Source: Bradyrhizobium embrapense (lineage in GTDB: Bacteria; Pseudomonadota; Alphaproteobacteria; Rhizobiales; Xanthobacteraceae). Taken from it: DNA of 64,000 nt. Location: assembly GCF_001189235.2 (NCBI RefSeq), contig NZ_LFIP02000005.1:124001-188000 (forward strand), given 5' to 3'. This document shows, piece by piece, positions 36,768-45,660 of this stretch. The position numbers were made by a program, and so were the translations under genes. How positions within the stretch are numbered: the first letter of the stretch is position 1; each line of letters starts with the position of its first letter. The notes under the pieces are model-generated. The model had not been told where the DNA came from. It worked only from the letters and a program-made list of their open reading frames with translations, and searched no databases.

Positions 36768-39023
36768 CTAGAACGTCGCGCCTGCCTTGACCATATAGGT
36801 GCGGCCGGGCAGCGGATAGGCCGAAAAGCGGCCGGCCGTGAACGAGCTCGCAACGGCGTAGTCGTAGTAGAGCGCGTTGAACAGGTTGTTCACGCTGACC
36901 GACCAGAAGAAGCGGTCAACCTGTCCGCTGAGCTTGACATCGGCAGTGGCGTTGCCGGGAATCCGGCTCTGGGTATTGGCTTGGTCGTTGTCCATGATGC
37001 GCGAGCTCCAGGCCCGCACCGTGGCGTCGAACACCAGATAGTTCTGCCAGATATTCCAGGTCACGCCGAGATTGCCGGTGGTGCGCGACACCAGCGGCAC
37101 GTCGTTGCCGGCCCAGATGCCTTCGCGGAACACGGCGCGGGTGATTGCCATGCCGCCGCGCAGGGTGACGCTGTCGCTGACCTTGAGCGAGGCGCTGGTT
37201 TCTGAGCCGTAGCGGCGGGTGGGGTCGAGGTTGGTGTTGTAGAACAGCACCGGGTTGAAATGGATCTCGTTCTCGAGATCCATCAGATAGACGCTGGTCT
37301 GCACCTGAAACAGGTTGGTCTTGACGCGGAAGCCGCCCTCGATGTCCTGCGACGTCTGGGTCTTGAGCTGAAAATTCTGCGGGATCGGGGCGAAAGTCAG
37401 CGGGTCGAACGCCGGACCCGATGCGACTCGCTCGTCGACATCGGGCGTGCGGAAGGCGCGCGCGGCGCGGCCGAATACCGAGAAGGCGTCGGTGAAGCGA
37501 TGCTCGGCGCCGACATGCAGTGCGTATTGGGTCTCGTTGCTGTCGAGCGGCGCTGCTTGCGTGTCGAAGGCAAACGGCGCGTTCGGATCGTAGCGGTCGC
37601 GCGCCGAGACGCTCGTGTTTTGTACGCGCGCACCGTAGGAGAAATCGGTGGTCGGCAGCAGACCCAGCGTATGCTGCCAGTAGCCGGCCACGCTCTGCTG
37701 CTCGATATTGTAGACGTGGAAGGGGTCGACGCCCTGATAGGCGCCGCGCGCCTCGAGGAACGTCGAATCGTAATAGTCGATGCCGGTCAGGATCGTGGAC
37801 GGCATCCCCAGCATCATAGTCTTGACGCTGAGGCGCGGCGTGAGCGACCAGGTGTCGAGCGCGGCGTCATTGTAGGTCGAGGCGAAGCTGATGGTCGGCA
37901 CGGTGCCGAAGAAGCCGCTCTGCGTCTCGCGTTGCCGCCAGCCGCCGTCGACGATGAGGTCGACGCCGTTGATCAGCGTCTTGGTGAAACCGGCCGTGAC
38001 GCTGGCAGTCTGCTGGTTGGCATAGTCGAACGGCGTCGCCGCGCCGCGGCGATCGGTCAGCAGCTCGTTGACGCCGATCGACGGATCGACCAGCCGTCCG
38101 CCGGGCAGGCCGAGCTTCTGGTCGCTGCCGGTGACGGTGAGGAAGGCGGTGAGATCTGACGTCGTGTAGTTGACGTTGCCGACGGCGTTGCGCTGGTCGA
38201 GCGCGTTATTGACGCGGTAGCCGTCTGACTTGATGCCGTTGCCGTAGAACGAGGTTGACCAAGGACCCGCATTGAGCGCCGTGGAGACCGCGGCCATGCG
38301 GGTGTTGAACGCGCCGAAGCCGCCTTCGGCCCTGATCGTGGCCGGTGGACTGCCGGCGCCGGTCTTGGTGATGATGTTGATCACGCCGCCGACCGCGTTG
38401 TCGCCATACAGCACCGCGCCGCTGTTGCCGCGCGTGATCTCGATCCGCGCGATCGAATCGAGCGGGATCGTGGTGAGATCGAAGCCGGCCTTGTCGACGT
38501 CGTTGAGGCGGCGGCCATTGAGCAGGAACAGTGTGTTGTCGGAGGCGAATGCGCCGAAGCCGCGCAGGTCGACCGCGGTCTTGGCGCCGTTCGGGCCGCC
38601 GTAGAGCGATTGCAGCTGCACGCCCGGCACCTGCGCGAGAATCTCGGGCAGCGACTGCCGCGGCGAATGCGCGATGTCGTCGGCGGTGATCACGGTCGAG
38701 GAGGAGCCGACGACGCCGGCGAACTGGCGGCCGCCACCCGTGCCACCCGTTCCGGTGGCCGTCGCCGTCGTGTTCGATCCGGCTCCGCTGCCGACATTGT
38801 TGCCTTGCACGGTACCCGGCGCCGGGCGGCGCGGCGCCGGTGCTTCATCAGCGGCCGGCTTGGCGCGCGTGACATTCTGGTCGTTTGGCCGGGTGATTTC
38901 GACGGGCGGCAGCTGATCGGGAGCCTGCTGCGCCCGTGCGGTCGAGAGAACGATTGTCGGTACGATCATCGCCAGTGCGAGCAGAAGCGCGCGGCGGCGC
39001 CGGGAGAAAGCGTTGGAGAACAT
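36768..39023 (-). CDS. btuB: TonB-dependent outer-membrane receptor, probable cobalamin (BtuB-like)
   Basis: Outer-membrane active transporter of 751 residues. A signal peptide (about 1-31, ending ARAQQ) is followed by a TonB-box-like LPPVEITRP, a Gly/Thr/Ala-rich linker, a plug domain (about 115-225, with VPGVQLQSLYGG and RIEITRGNSGAVLYGDNAVGGVINIITK) and a 22-strand barrel ending in the expected terminal Phe (VKAGATF). A cobalamin riboswitch in its leader and the divergent btuCDF-like operon identify vitamin B12 or a corrinoid as the likely cargo. Expression should be shut off by adenosylcobalamin. Confidence 0.92.
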   Translation of the reverse strand: MFSNAFSRRRRALLLALAMIVPTIVLSTARAQQAPDQLPPVEITRPNDQNVTRAKPAADEAPAPRRPAPGTVQGNNVGSGAGSNTTATATGTGGTGGGRQFAGVVGSSSTVITADDIAHSPRQSLPEILAQVPGVQLQSLYGGPNGAKTAVDLRGFGAFASDNTLFLLNGRRLNDVDKAGFDLTTIPLDSIARIEITRGNSGAVLYGDNAVGGVINIITKTGAGSPPATIRAEGGFGAFNTRMAAVSTALNAGPWSTSFYGNGIKSDGYRVNNALDQRNAVGNVNYTTSDLTAFLTVTGSDQKLGLPGGRLVDPSIGVNELLTDRRGAATPFDYANQQTASVTAGFTKTLINGVDLIVDGGWRQRETQSGFFGTVPTISFASTYNDAALDTWSLTPRLSVKTMMLGMPSTILTGIDYYDSTFLEARGAYQGVDPFHVYNIEQQSVAGYWQHTLGLLPTTDFSYGARVQNTSVSARDRYDPNAPFAFDTQAAPLDSNETQYALHVGAEHRFTDAFSVFGRAARAFRTPDVDERVASGPAFDPLTFAPIPQNFQLKTQTSQDIEGGFRVKTNLFQVQTSVYLMDLENEIHFNPVLFYNTNLDPTRRYGSETSASLKVSDSVTLRGGMAITRAVFREGIWAGNDVPLVSRTTGNLGVTWNIWQNYLVFDATVRAWSSRIMDNDQANTQSRIPGNATADVKLSGQVDRFFWSVSVNNLFNALYYDYAVASSFTAGRFSAYPLPGRTYMVKAGATF

Positions 39024-39150
39024 CTAGGCGAGACCTCGGTAACGTCAGTGGTACGTCACCGCGAACCAGTCTCACCGTTGCGCTCTCGCATCAGGTGAAG
39101 CTCATGCCTGTACTCCCCGACCGGCATCTTCGCGTGTGACCACGGCTGAC

Positions 39151-39302
39151 GGCAGGTCTCCTGGCTCGCGGGTCGTTACCCTTCGCCGCCTTCCCAGGAC
39201 CGAGTTTCCCAGTGGCATTTGACGAAGGATTCACCGCATACAGTTGCGGGGGCAGCCGCGGCGTTGGGGAAGTTTCCCCGCACCGCATTCCCTTTTTATC
39301 TC
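39151..39302 (-). promoter_or_regulatory. Cobalamin (B12) riboswitch
   Basis: Read on the minus strand, the leader contains the canonical B12 elements in order: AAAGGGAATGCGGTGCGG, then GCCGCGGCTGCCCCCGCAAC, GCCACTGGG, GGGAAGGCGGCGAAGG, and GCGAGCCAGGAGACCTGCC (39151-39169). It lies about 130 bases before the TonB receptor start, so it controls that gene, probably by hiding the ribosome site or by an RNA switch to termination. The divergent btuC-like operon has no such element. Confidence 0.95.
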
Positions 39303-39434
39303 GTGAAAGAACCGTCATGTTCATCTAGGGTTCGGCCGGGCAGCAAAGTCAACCCGGCGAATGTCGAGCTGCGGCCGCGCGGCCACGGTTTTTGTCGGGT
39401 GTCGCTTGCCTGCCACGGCGATCGCTGTAAGAGC

Positions 39435-40487
39435 ATGGATCCAATGAGCGTGCAGGATTTTGCCTTGGCGGCCGAGGTCGCGGCGCGGCGCCGGTGGGGC
39501 GCCACCGCGGCGCTGTTCGCGCTGGTGGTCCTGCTGTGCGTGCTCTCGCTCGGTATCGGGCCGGTGCGGGTGTCGCCGCTTGCGGTGATCGAGGCGCTGT
39601 TCGGCGGCGGCAGCGACGTGGCGCAGGTGATCGTGCGCGAGATCCGGCTGCCGCGTACCATCCTGGCGTTCGCGATCGGCGGCATCCTCGGGCTATCGGG
39701 CGCGGCGCTGCAGGGCCTGCTGCGCAATCCGCTGGCTTCGCCGTCGCTGTTCGGCGCGCCGCAATCGGCGGCATTCGGTGCGGTTCTGGTGATCGCTCTG
39801 GGCCTCGCCGATGTCCGGTCCTATGCGCTGCCGGTGGTGGCGATCATCGCGGCGTTCGGTTCGGTGTTCGCGCTGCTCGCGATCGCCGGCCGCAATGCCG
39901 GGCTGTTGATCCTGATCCTGGCGGGGCTCGCGATCTCGAGCTTTGCAGGAGCTGCGACGGCGCTGGTGATGAACCTCTCGGGCAATCCGTTCGTGGTGCT
40001 CGAGATCGCATTCTGGCTGCTCGGCTCGCTGGAGGACCGCAGCTTCCAGCACGTGGCGCTGGCGCTGCCCTTCATCATCGCGGGCGCCGCCGTCCTGCTC
40101 AGCCAGGCGAGCGCCTTCCGCACGCTGACGCTCGGCGAGGAGGCCGCGCAAAGTCTCGGCGTCGATGTCGCCCGGCTCCGGCTCCTCGTCATCACCGGCG
40201 TTGCGCTTGGTGTCGGAGGCGCGGTCGCCGTGACAGGCACGATCGGCTTCATCGGTCTCGTTGCTCCCCATTTGATGCGTCCCGTCATCGGTCATGATCC
40301 GGCGCGGCTGCTGGTGCCGAGCGCGCTCAGCGGCTCGGCGCTGCTGCTCGCCGCCGATATCGCGGTGCGCATCATCCCCTCGACTTCGGACATCAAGGTC
40401 GGCGTGCTGACCTCGATCATCGGCGTGCCGTTCTTCCTGTATCTGATCATGCGCGAACGCCGCGCGCTCGGCGGAGGCGTGGCATGA
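39435..40487 (+). CDS. btuC: ABC transporter permease, FecCD family (BtuC-like)
   Basis: Inner-membrane permease of 350 residues with about 10 TM helices. The family signature GLSGAALQGLLRNPLASPSLFG is near residue 90, and the coupling-helix region GFIGLVAPHLMRPVIGHDPARL near residue 270. The start is either ATG 39435 or 39444, neither with a strong ribosome site; the open frame extends to 39219 through the riboswitch region, which I discount. Gene order C-D-F with 4- and 1-bp overlaps shows one operon. Specificity for B12 rests on the neighbouring receptor and riboswitch. Confidence 0.9.
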   Translation: MDPMSVQDFALAAEVAARRRWGATAALFALVVLLCVLSLGIGPVRVSPLAVIEALFGGGSDVAQVIVREIRLPRTILAFAIGGILGLSGAALQGLLRNPLASPSLFGAPQSAAFGAVLVIALGLADVRSYALPVVAIIAAFGSVFALLAIAGRNAGLLILILAGLAISSFAGAATALVMNLSGNPFVVLEIAFWLLGSLEDRSFQHVALALPFIIAGAAVLLSQASAFRTLTLGEEAAQSLGVDVARLRLLVITGVALGVGGAVAVTGTIGFIGLVAPHLMRPVIGHDPARLLVPSALSGSALLLAADIAVRIIPSTSDIKVGVLTSIIGVPFFLYLIMRERRALGGGVA

Positions 40488-41257
40488 CGCTGCTCTCCGC
40501 CACCGCGCTCAACGCCTCGCTCGGTAGCCGCAAGGTGCTGCACGACGTCTCGCTGTCGCTGGAAGCGGGCCATCTGGTCGCGCTGGTCGGCCCGAACGGT
40601 GCCGGCAAGACCACGCTGCTGCGCGCGCTGGCCGGGCTCATTCCATCCGATGGCGACATCAAGATCGACGGTGACACACTGGCCTCGCTGCCGCTGCGCG
40701 AGCGCGCCAAGCGCTTCGCCTATCTGCCGCAGGGGCACATGGTGCATTGGCCGTTGCCGGCGCGCGATATCGTGGCGCTCGGCCGCTATCCGCATGGCGC
40801 GACCGATCCGGCGCGGCTGTCGCCGAAGGATATCGAGGCGGTGCTGCGGGCGATGCAGGCCGTCGATGTCACTGCATTCAGCGATCGCCGCGTCACCGAG
40901 CTGTCCGGCGGCGAGCGCAGCCGCGTCGCGCTGGCCCGGGTGCTGGCGGTGGAGGCGCCGGTGATCCTCGCCGACGAGCCGACCGCCTCGCTCGACCCGC
41001 GCCACCAGATCGATGTGATGCAGAAGCTGCGCAATGTCGCCGACACCGGCGTACTGGTCATCGTGGTGACGCATGATCTCGGGCTCGCCGCGCGCTTTGC
41101 TGATCACGTGCTGGTGCTGGCGGAGGGGCGGCTCGCGGCACAGGGCGCACCCGCTGAGGCGTTGTCGGAGAGCGTGCTGGCCAGCGTGTTCCGGATCAGC
41201 GCGTATCGTGCCGAATTCCAGCGCGAGGCCGTCATCGTGCCGTGGGCGGACGTGTGA
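40484..41257 (+). CDS. btuD: ABC transporter ATP-binding protein (BtuD/FhuC-like)
   Basis: ATPase of 257 residues that powers the FecCD-type permease. Walker A GPNGAGKTTLL (about residue 35), signature LSGGERSRVALARVLA (about 140), Walker B VILADEPTASLD and the switch His in VVTHDLGLAARFAD are all intact. GGAGG precedes ATG 40484, which overlaps the permease stop. Confidence 0.92.
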   Translation: MTLLSATALNASLGSRKVLHDVSLSLEAGHLVALVGPNGAGKTTLLRALAGLIPSDGDIKIDGDTLASLPLRERAKRFAYLPQGHMVHWPLPARDIVALGRYPHGATDPARLSPKDIEAVLRAMQAVDVTAFSDRRVTELSGGERSRVALARVLAVEAPVILADEPTASLDPRHQIDVMQKLRNVADTGVLVIVVTHDLGLAARFADHVLVLAEGRLAAQGAPAEALSESVLASVFRISAYRAEFQREAVIVPWADV

Positions 41258-42090
41258 TGCGGATGTGGCGCCTCGTAGCCGTTGTCGCGGTGTGGTCGAT
41301 GTCGTGCGCTGCCGCCTCCGCTGGCGGACTGCGCATCGTCTCGATGAATGTCTGCAGCGACCAGCTCGTGCTGTCTCTGGCCGATCCGGACCAGATCCTC
41401 GGCCTCAGCCGCTTTTCGCGCGATACCTGGCAGTCCTGGGCGGCCGAGCAAGCAAAAAGCTATCCGCGCCTGTCCGGCGAGGCCGAGGATGTGCTGCTGC
41501 TCAAGCCCGACGTCGTCGTGGTCAGCCTGTTCGACAAGCGCGCGACGCGCGACCTCTTGAAGGCGCAGGGGTTGCACCTGGTCGAATTCACGGTGCCGCG
41601 CACGCTGGACGAAGTGAAGGACCAGATCCGTGCGATGGGCGATGTGGTGCAGCATCCCGATCGGGCGCAGGCCGAGATCGCGCGCCTCGATGCGGCGATC
41701 GCGCGGGCGCGGACGGTGGCGAGCGCCCATCATTATCGCGTGTTGCCGCTAGAGCGCCGCGGCTTCGTGTCGGGCGACAGGAGCCTCATCAGCTCGCTGC
41801 TGGCGGCAACCGGCCTGACTAACGCGGCCGGCGAACTCGGCCTCGACGCCGGCGGATTTGCTTCGCTGGAGGCGATCGTGAAACTGCGGCCGGATTTCAT
41901 CCTGGTGTCGGAGGCCGGCGATCGCGCCGAGGATGAGGGCCGCGCCTTCCTGCTGCATCCGGCGCTGGAGCGGTTCTATCCGGCTGAGAAGCGCATCGTG
42001 CTGCCGGAGCGGCTCACGGTGTGCGGCGGCGTGATGCTGGCGGATGCGCTGGATCGGTTGACGGAAGAATTGCAGCGGGTGACGCGATAG
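41257..42090 (+). CDS. btuF: Periplasmic substrate-binding protein, BtuF-like
   Basis: Class III binding protein of 277 residues with a signal peptide ending ASAGG (about residue 24). It then has RIVSMNVCSDQLVLSLADPDQILGLS, typical of the BtuF/FepB superfamily (PF01497). ATG 41257 overlaps the ATPase stop by one base (TGATG), so it is translationally coupled. It completes a B12 importer with the divergent TonB receptor. Confidence 0.88.
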   Translation: MRMWRLVAVVAVWSMSCAAASAGGLRIVSMNVCSDQLVLSLADPDQILGLSRFSRDTWQSWAAEQAKSYPRLSGEAEDVLLLKPDVVVVSLFDKRATRDLLKAQGLHLVEFTVPRTLDEVKDQIRAMGDVVQHPDRAQAEIARLDAAIARARTVASAHHYRVLPLERRGFVSGDRSLISSLLAATGLTNAAGELGLDAGGFASLEAIVKLRPDFILVSEAGDRAEDEGRAFLLHPALERFYPAEKRIVLPERLTVCGGVMLADALDRLTEELQRVTR

Positions 42091-42099
42091 GCCTACCGT

Positions 42100-42183
42100 C
42101 GTCATTGCGAGCGTAGCGAAGCAATCCATCCTTCCGCTTGCTGAGGCATGGATTGCTTCGTCGCTTCGCTCCTCGCAATGACG
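42100..42183. repeat. Intergenic palindrome, CGTCATTGCGAG family
   Basis: Arms CGTCATTGCGAG (42100-42111) and CTCGCAATGACG (42172-42183), with inner GCAATCCAT/ATGGATTGC arms, lie between converging btuF-like and dioxygenase genes. Confidence 0.85.
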
Positions 42184-42192
42184 GAGAGTGAT

Positions 42193-43233
42193 CTACCCCA
42201 TCACCACCGGCCCGCCGGCCTTCTTCCAGGCATCGATGCCGCCTTCGATATGGGCGGTGTTTGCCAGCCCCGCCTTCTTCGCGGCGGCAACGGCCATCGC
42301 GGAACGCTCGCCGAAGGCGCAGAAGAATACGACGCGGCGGCCGGTCGCGGCGGCGACCTCGCGCAGCATGCCGCCGGGCTGCAGGGTGGCGCAAATCCCG
42401 GGATAGGGCGCGTGCAGCGCGCCCTCGAGCGTGCCGTGCTTGGCGCGTTCAGCGCTCTCGCGCAGATCGACCAGCAGGATATCGGGCCGGCCGAGGCTTG
42501 CGATGGCGTCGCGCGCGCTGAGCGAGAGACCTTCCTTCGCAAGCTCTTCCTGGTGCAGGCCGACATGCATGTTGGCGGGCACCGCAACGTCCATCATCTT
42601 CGGATTTGGCAGATGGAGGTTGTTCATCAGCTCGATATAGTCATCGACCGATTTGACCTGCAGCCGCGGATTGTAGCGCTTCTCCTCGCCGATGGTGGAG
42701 ACGGTGTCACCCTTGTAGTCATGCGCCGGGAAGACCATGGTTTCCTCAGGCAGCTTGAGCAGGCGGTTGAAGATCGAATCATACTGCGCCCGCGCGCTGC
42801 CGTTCTGGAAATCGGTGCGGCCGGTGCCGCGGATCAACAGCGTGTCGCCCGTGAAGACGCGGTCGCCCATCAGATAACTGTAGGAATCGTCGGTGTGGCC
42901 GGGCGTGTACATTGCCTCGAGGCAGAGACCCTCGATTGTCACTCTGTCGCCGTCCGAGACGCGCATCGACACCACGTCGGCCTTGCTCTGCTCGCCCATG
43001 ATCGTGATGCACTGCGTGCGGTCACGCAGCTCGCCGAGGCCGGTGACGTGATCGGCATGCAGATGGGTGTCGACGGCCTTGACCAGCCGGAGGTCGAGTT
43101 CCTGCAGCAGCTTGCAGTAGCGGTCCGCCTTCTCCAGCACCGGATCGAGGATCAGCGCCTCGCCGCCGGCGCGGCTCGCGAGCAGGTAGCTGTAGGTGCC
43201 GGACACGCTGTCGAACAGCTGGCGAAAGATCAT
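42193..43233 (-). CDS. Persulfide dioxygenase (ETHE1-like) fused to rhodanese
   Basis: Fusion of 346 residues. The N-terminal metallo-beta-lactamase fold (about 1-240) has THLHADHVTGLGEL and further Fe ligands at GHTDDSYSY and FTGDTLLIRGTGRTDF, as in ETHE1 persulfide dioxygenases, which oxidise glutathione persulfide to sulfite. The C-terminal rhodanese domain (about 250-346) has the catalytic Cys in VFFCAFGERS. Such fusions (Blh/CstB type) detoxify sulfide and sulfane sulfur in the cytoplasm. It lies 329 bp downstream of soxB on the same strand, which fits a sulfur-oxidation island. Confidence 0.9.
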   Translation of the reverse strand: MIFRQLFDSVSGTYSYLLASRAGGEALILDPVLEKADRYCKLLQELDLRLVKAVDTHLHADHVTGLGELRDRTQCITIMGEQSKADVVSMRVSDGDRVTIEGLCLEAMYTPGHTDDSYSYLMGDRVFTGDTLLIRGTGRTDFQNGSARAQYDSIFNRLLKLPEETMVFPAHDYKGDTVSTIGEEKRYNPRLQVKSVDDYIELMNNLHLPNPKMMDVAVPANMHVGLHQEELAKEGLSLSARDAIASLGRPDILLVDLRESAERAKHGTLEGALHAPYPGICATLQPGGMLREVAAATGRRVVFFCAFGERSAMAVAAAKKAGLANTAHIEGGIDAWKKAGGPVVMG

Positions 43234-43349
43234 GAGGGCTTACCTGTTCTCCGGGTCGAGTCATGGAGAGGATATTATTCCATAGATAGGGGCGATTCAA
43301 AGTAAATCCATCCCCAGGCGAAGCCGGTCCCGTCACCCCCGATCCATCA

Positions 43350-43484
43350 CCGTCACCCTGAGGAGCCGCGACGCGGCGTCTCGAAGGTTCGACGGCCCGG
43401 CTCTTTCCGAGAGGAGTATTGGCGTGCGCGGTCAATGGGGCCCTGCACCCTTCGAGACGCGCTACGCGCTCCTCAGGGTGACGG
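43350..43484. repeat. Intergenic palindrome, CGTCACCCTGAGGAGC family
   Basis: A 135-bp element with 17-bp perfect arms, CCGTCACCCTGAGGAGC and GCTCCTCAGGGTGACGG, and inner TCTCGAAGG/CCTTCGAGA arms. It fills most of the gene-free stretch 43234-43561 after soxB and may end the sox transcript. Confidence 0.85.
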
Positions 43485-43561
43485 AGTTGGTTGGAGGGAT
43501 GACGGGTTCTGAATGGACGCGCCCTACGCGAGACCGAGCGCCGCGATGAGCGTGCGCCGCA

Positions 43562-45310
43562 TCATCCGTGCCTCGCAATGCCCGGATTATCCTCGACGCC
43601 TTTCAGCGTCACGCCGGGCTCGTCGCGGTTCGGCGGCCGGCCGGAGCGCAGATGCCTGGCCACCACATCCCAGATCGGCGCGCCGCTCTGCGGGTTGACC
43701 GAGGCCCAGCCCGCGACCTTGTAGTGCTTGCCAGCTTCGAGATGCTTGCCGTTGCGAAGCTTGAGCTCGGAGATGCGCTTGCCGACGCTCTCGCCCGGCG
43801 TGCAGGTGTAGGCGAGGCCGCCGACGCGGACCATGTCGCCGCCCTGCTGGTAATAGGGATCGACGTTGAAGAGGTTGTCGCAGACGTCCTCCAGCACATC
43901 CTTGATCTGGCTGCCGGTCATCGTGGCGACGTAGGTCTCGGGATAGGTGATCGCGGTTTCCGACAGCACGTCTTCCATGGTGACCGGCTGGCCGGCCAGC
44001 GTGGTGAGGCCCCAGCGGAAGCCGGGCGACAGCGCGATCTCGGCGTTGAGCTCGTTGAGCAGCGCATCGCAGATCAGCTGGTCGACGGTGCCGGAAAAGT
44101 TACCGCGGCGGTAGAGCAGGCGATCGGCCGTGCCGAGCTTGTCGCCCCATTCGTCGGCATGAGGTTCGCGCATCTTGTCGATCAGCGCCTGCATCGCCGG
44201 ATCGGGCTTCAACAGCTCGGCGAACACCGGCAGCAGACGGTAGCGGACATTGGCGACCTTGCCCTTCGTGAGATCGAGATCGAGCACGCCGATGAACTTG
44301 CCGTTGGAGCCGGCATTGGTCACCAGCGTGACGCCGCCGGGATTGGTCACCGTGATCGGGATCGGGATCGCGTCATGGGTGTGGCCGCCGAGGATGACGT
44401 CGATGCCGGTGACGCGGCTGGCGAGCTTGAGGTCGACGTCCATGCCGTTATGCGACAGCAGGATCACCGCCTCGACCTTGTCGTTGTTGCGATGGCCGTC
44501 GACGAGCTTTTGCAGCTCCTCGTCGCGGATGCCGAACTTCCAGTCCGGCGTGAAACGCTTGGGGTGCGCGATCGGCACATAGGGGAAGGCCTGGCCGATG
44601 ATCGCAATGCGATGGCCGCCGATCTCCTTGATGATCGACGGCTTGAACACCCGCCCGGAGGCTGGATCGAACGCCTTGGCGTCGTTGAACGCGGCCTCCT
44701 CGGTCAGGAACACGTTCTGCGCCAAAAACTCGCCCTTGAAGCGGGCGAGATTGTCGCGCAGCACCTGTTCGCCATAGGTGAATTCCCAATGCCCGGTCAT
44801 CGCCTCGATGCCCAGCAAATTGGCGGCCTCCACCATGTCGGCGCCGTTCATCGCATGGGCGAGCCCCGAGCCCTGCCAGAGGTCGCCGCCGTCGAGCAGC
44901 ATCGAGCGCTTCTCGCCGACATCGGCGCGCAGCTTGTCGATCAGCGTCTTCAGGTGCGCGAAGCCGCCGAGCCGGCCGAAGCGGACGGCGGCCTTCTCGA
45001 ACTCGACGCAGGTGAAGGCATAGGCGTCGGCACTGTCGGGCCGGATGCCGAAGCGGTCGAGGAACGCCTTGCCGACCAGATGCGGCGGCTGGCCGGCCAT
45101 CGCGCCGACGCCGATATTGACGCTGGATTCGCGGAACAACACCGGCCTCAGCTGCGCATGCGTGTCGGTCAGGTGCAGGATGCGGGCGTTGCCGAAACGT
45201 TCGAGGTCGTAGACGCTGGCGGTATCGGCGCCGCGCGCGAGGCGTGGCAGGCCAGCCACAAGCGTCGCGGCGGCTGAGCTTCTCAGGAAATCCCGGCGGC
45301 GGATGATCAT
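43562..45310 (-). CDS. soxB: Thiosulfohydrolase SoxB
   Basis: Periplasmic dinuclear-Mn hydrolase of 582 residues that releases sulfate from thiosulfate bound to SoxY. A Tat signal (RRRDFLRSSAAATLVAGLPR) is followed by metallophosphoesterase motifs: HLTDTHAQLRP, DGGDLWQGSGLAHAMN, the SoxB-specific MTGHWEFTYG, SHNGMDVD and GGHTHDAIPIP. A 5'-nucleotidase C-terminal domain follows (about 390-560). Last gene of the soxXYZAKB operon, 35 bp after soxK. Confidence 0.95.
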   Translation of the reverse strand: MIIRRRDFLRSSAAATLVAGLPRLARGADTASVYDLERFGNARILHLTDTHAQLRPVLFRESSVNIGVGAMAGQPPHLVGKAFLDRFGIRPDSADAYAFTCVEFEKAAVRFGRLGGFAHLKTLIDKLRADVGEKRSMLLDGGDLWQGSGLAHAMNGADMVEAANLLGIEAMTGHWEFTYGEQVLRDNLARFKGEFLAQNVFLTEEAAFNDAKAFDPASGRVFKPSIIKEIGGHRIAIIGQAFPYVPIAHPKRFTPDWKFGIRDEELQKLVDGHRNNDKVEAVILLSHNGMDVDLKLASRVTGIDVILGGHTHDAIPIPITVTNPGGVTLVTNAGSNGKFIGVLDLDLTKGKVANVRYRLLPVFAELLKPDPAMQALIDKMREPHADEWGDKLGTADRLLYRRGNFSGTVDQLICDALLNELNAEIALSPGFRWGLTTLAGQPVTMEDVLSETAITYPETYVATMTGSQIKDVLEDVCDNLFNVDPYYQQGGDMVRVGGLAYTCTPGESVGKRISELKLRNGKHLEAGKHYKVAGWASVNPQSGAPIWDVVARHLRSGRPPNRDEPGVTLKGVEDNPGIARHG

Positions 45311-45345
45311 TGCCTTACTCCGCGCGGCCTTCCGCCAGCGCGCCT

Positions 45346-45660
45346 TTAGCGAACTTCCATGTCCTTCCAGCGTTCCTTCTCGCTGGTGGCCTGGAAGATC
45401 GATGCCTTTGCCAGTGCCTCGGCCTCCCTGGCCTGCGCGACGGCAGCCTCGTAATCACCAGCATCACCGGCCTTTTTTGCGGCGGCGAGGGTCGAAGCGG
45501 TCGTGGTCCACTGGTTGCGCAGGCTGCCGGCTTGCTTGTTGGCGGCTTCTGCCGCCGCATAGGCCGCCTTGTAATCGTCCTCGGAGGCCGCGTGGACCAG
45601 GGTCGCCGTCGCCATCACCAGCGCGGATGCCGCGAGGAGGGTCTTGATCGCCGCGCTCAT
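45346..45660 (-). CDS. soxK: SoxXA-binding protein SoxK
   Basis: Periplasmic protein of 104 residues with a Sec signal (about 1-24, ending VHAASED) and an alanine-rich, largely helical mature part (DYKAAYAAAEAANKQAG..., EAAVAQAREAEALAKA). Position between soxA and soxB and overall composition match SoxK, which binds the SoxXA cytochrome and stimulates its activity in other bacteria. It overlaps soxA by ATGA. Easily missed because it is small and low in complexity. Confidence 0.8.
   Translation of the reverse strand: MSAAIKTLLAASALVMATATLVHAASEDDYKAAYAAAEAANKQAGSLRNQWTTTASTLAAAKKAGDAGDYEAAVAQAREAEALAKASIFQATSEKERWKDMEVR

Noticed and set aside
39219-39434. N-terminal extension of the btuC-like gene
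   Set aside because: The frame runs through the antisense of the riboswitch and lacks conserved FecCD sequence; an ATG at 39435 precedes the first helix.
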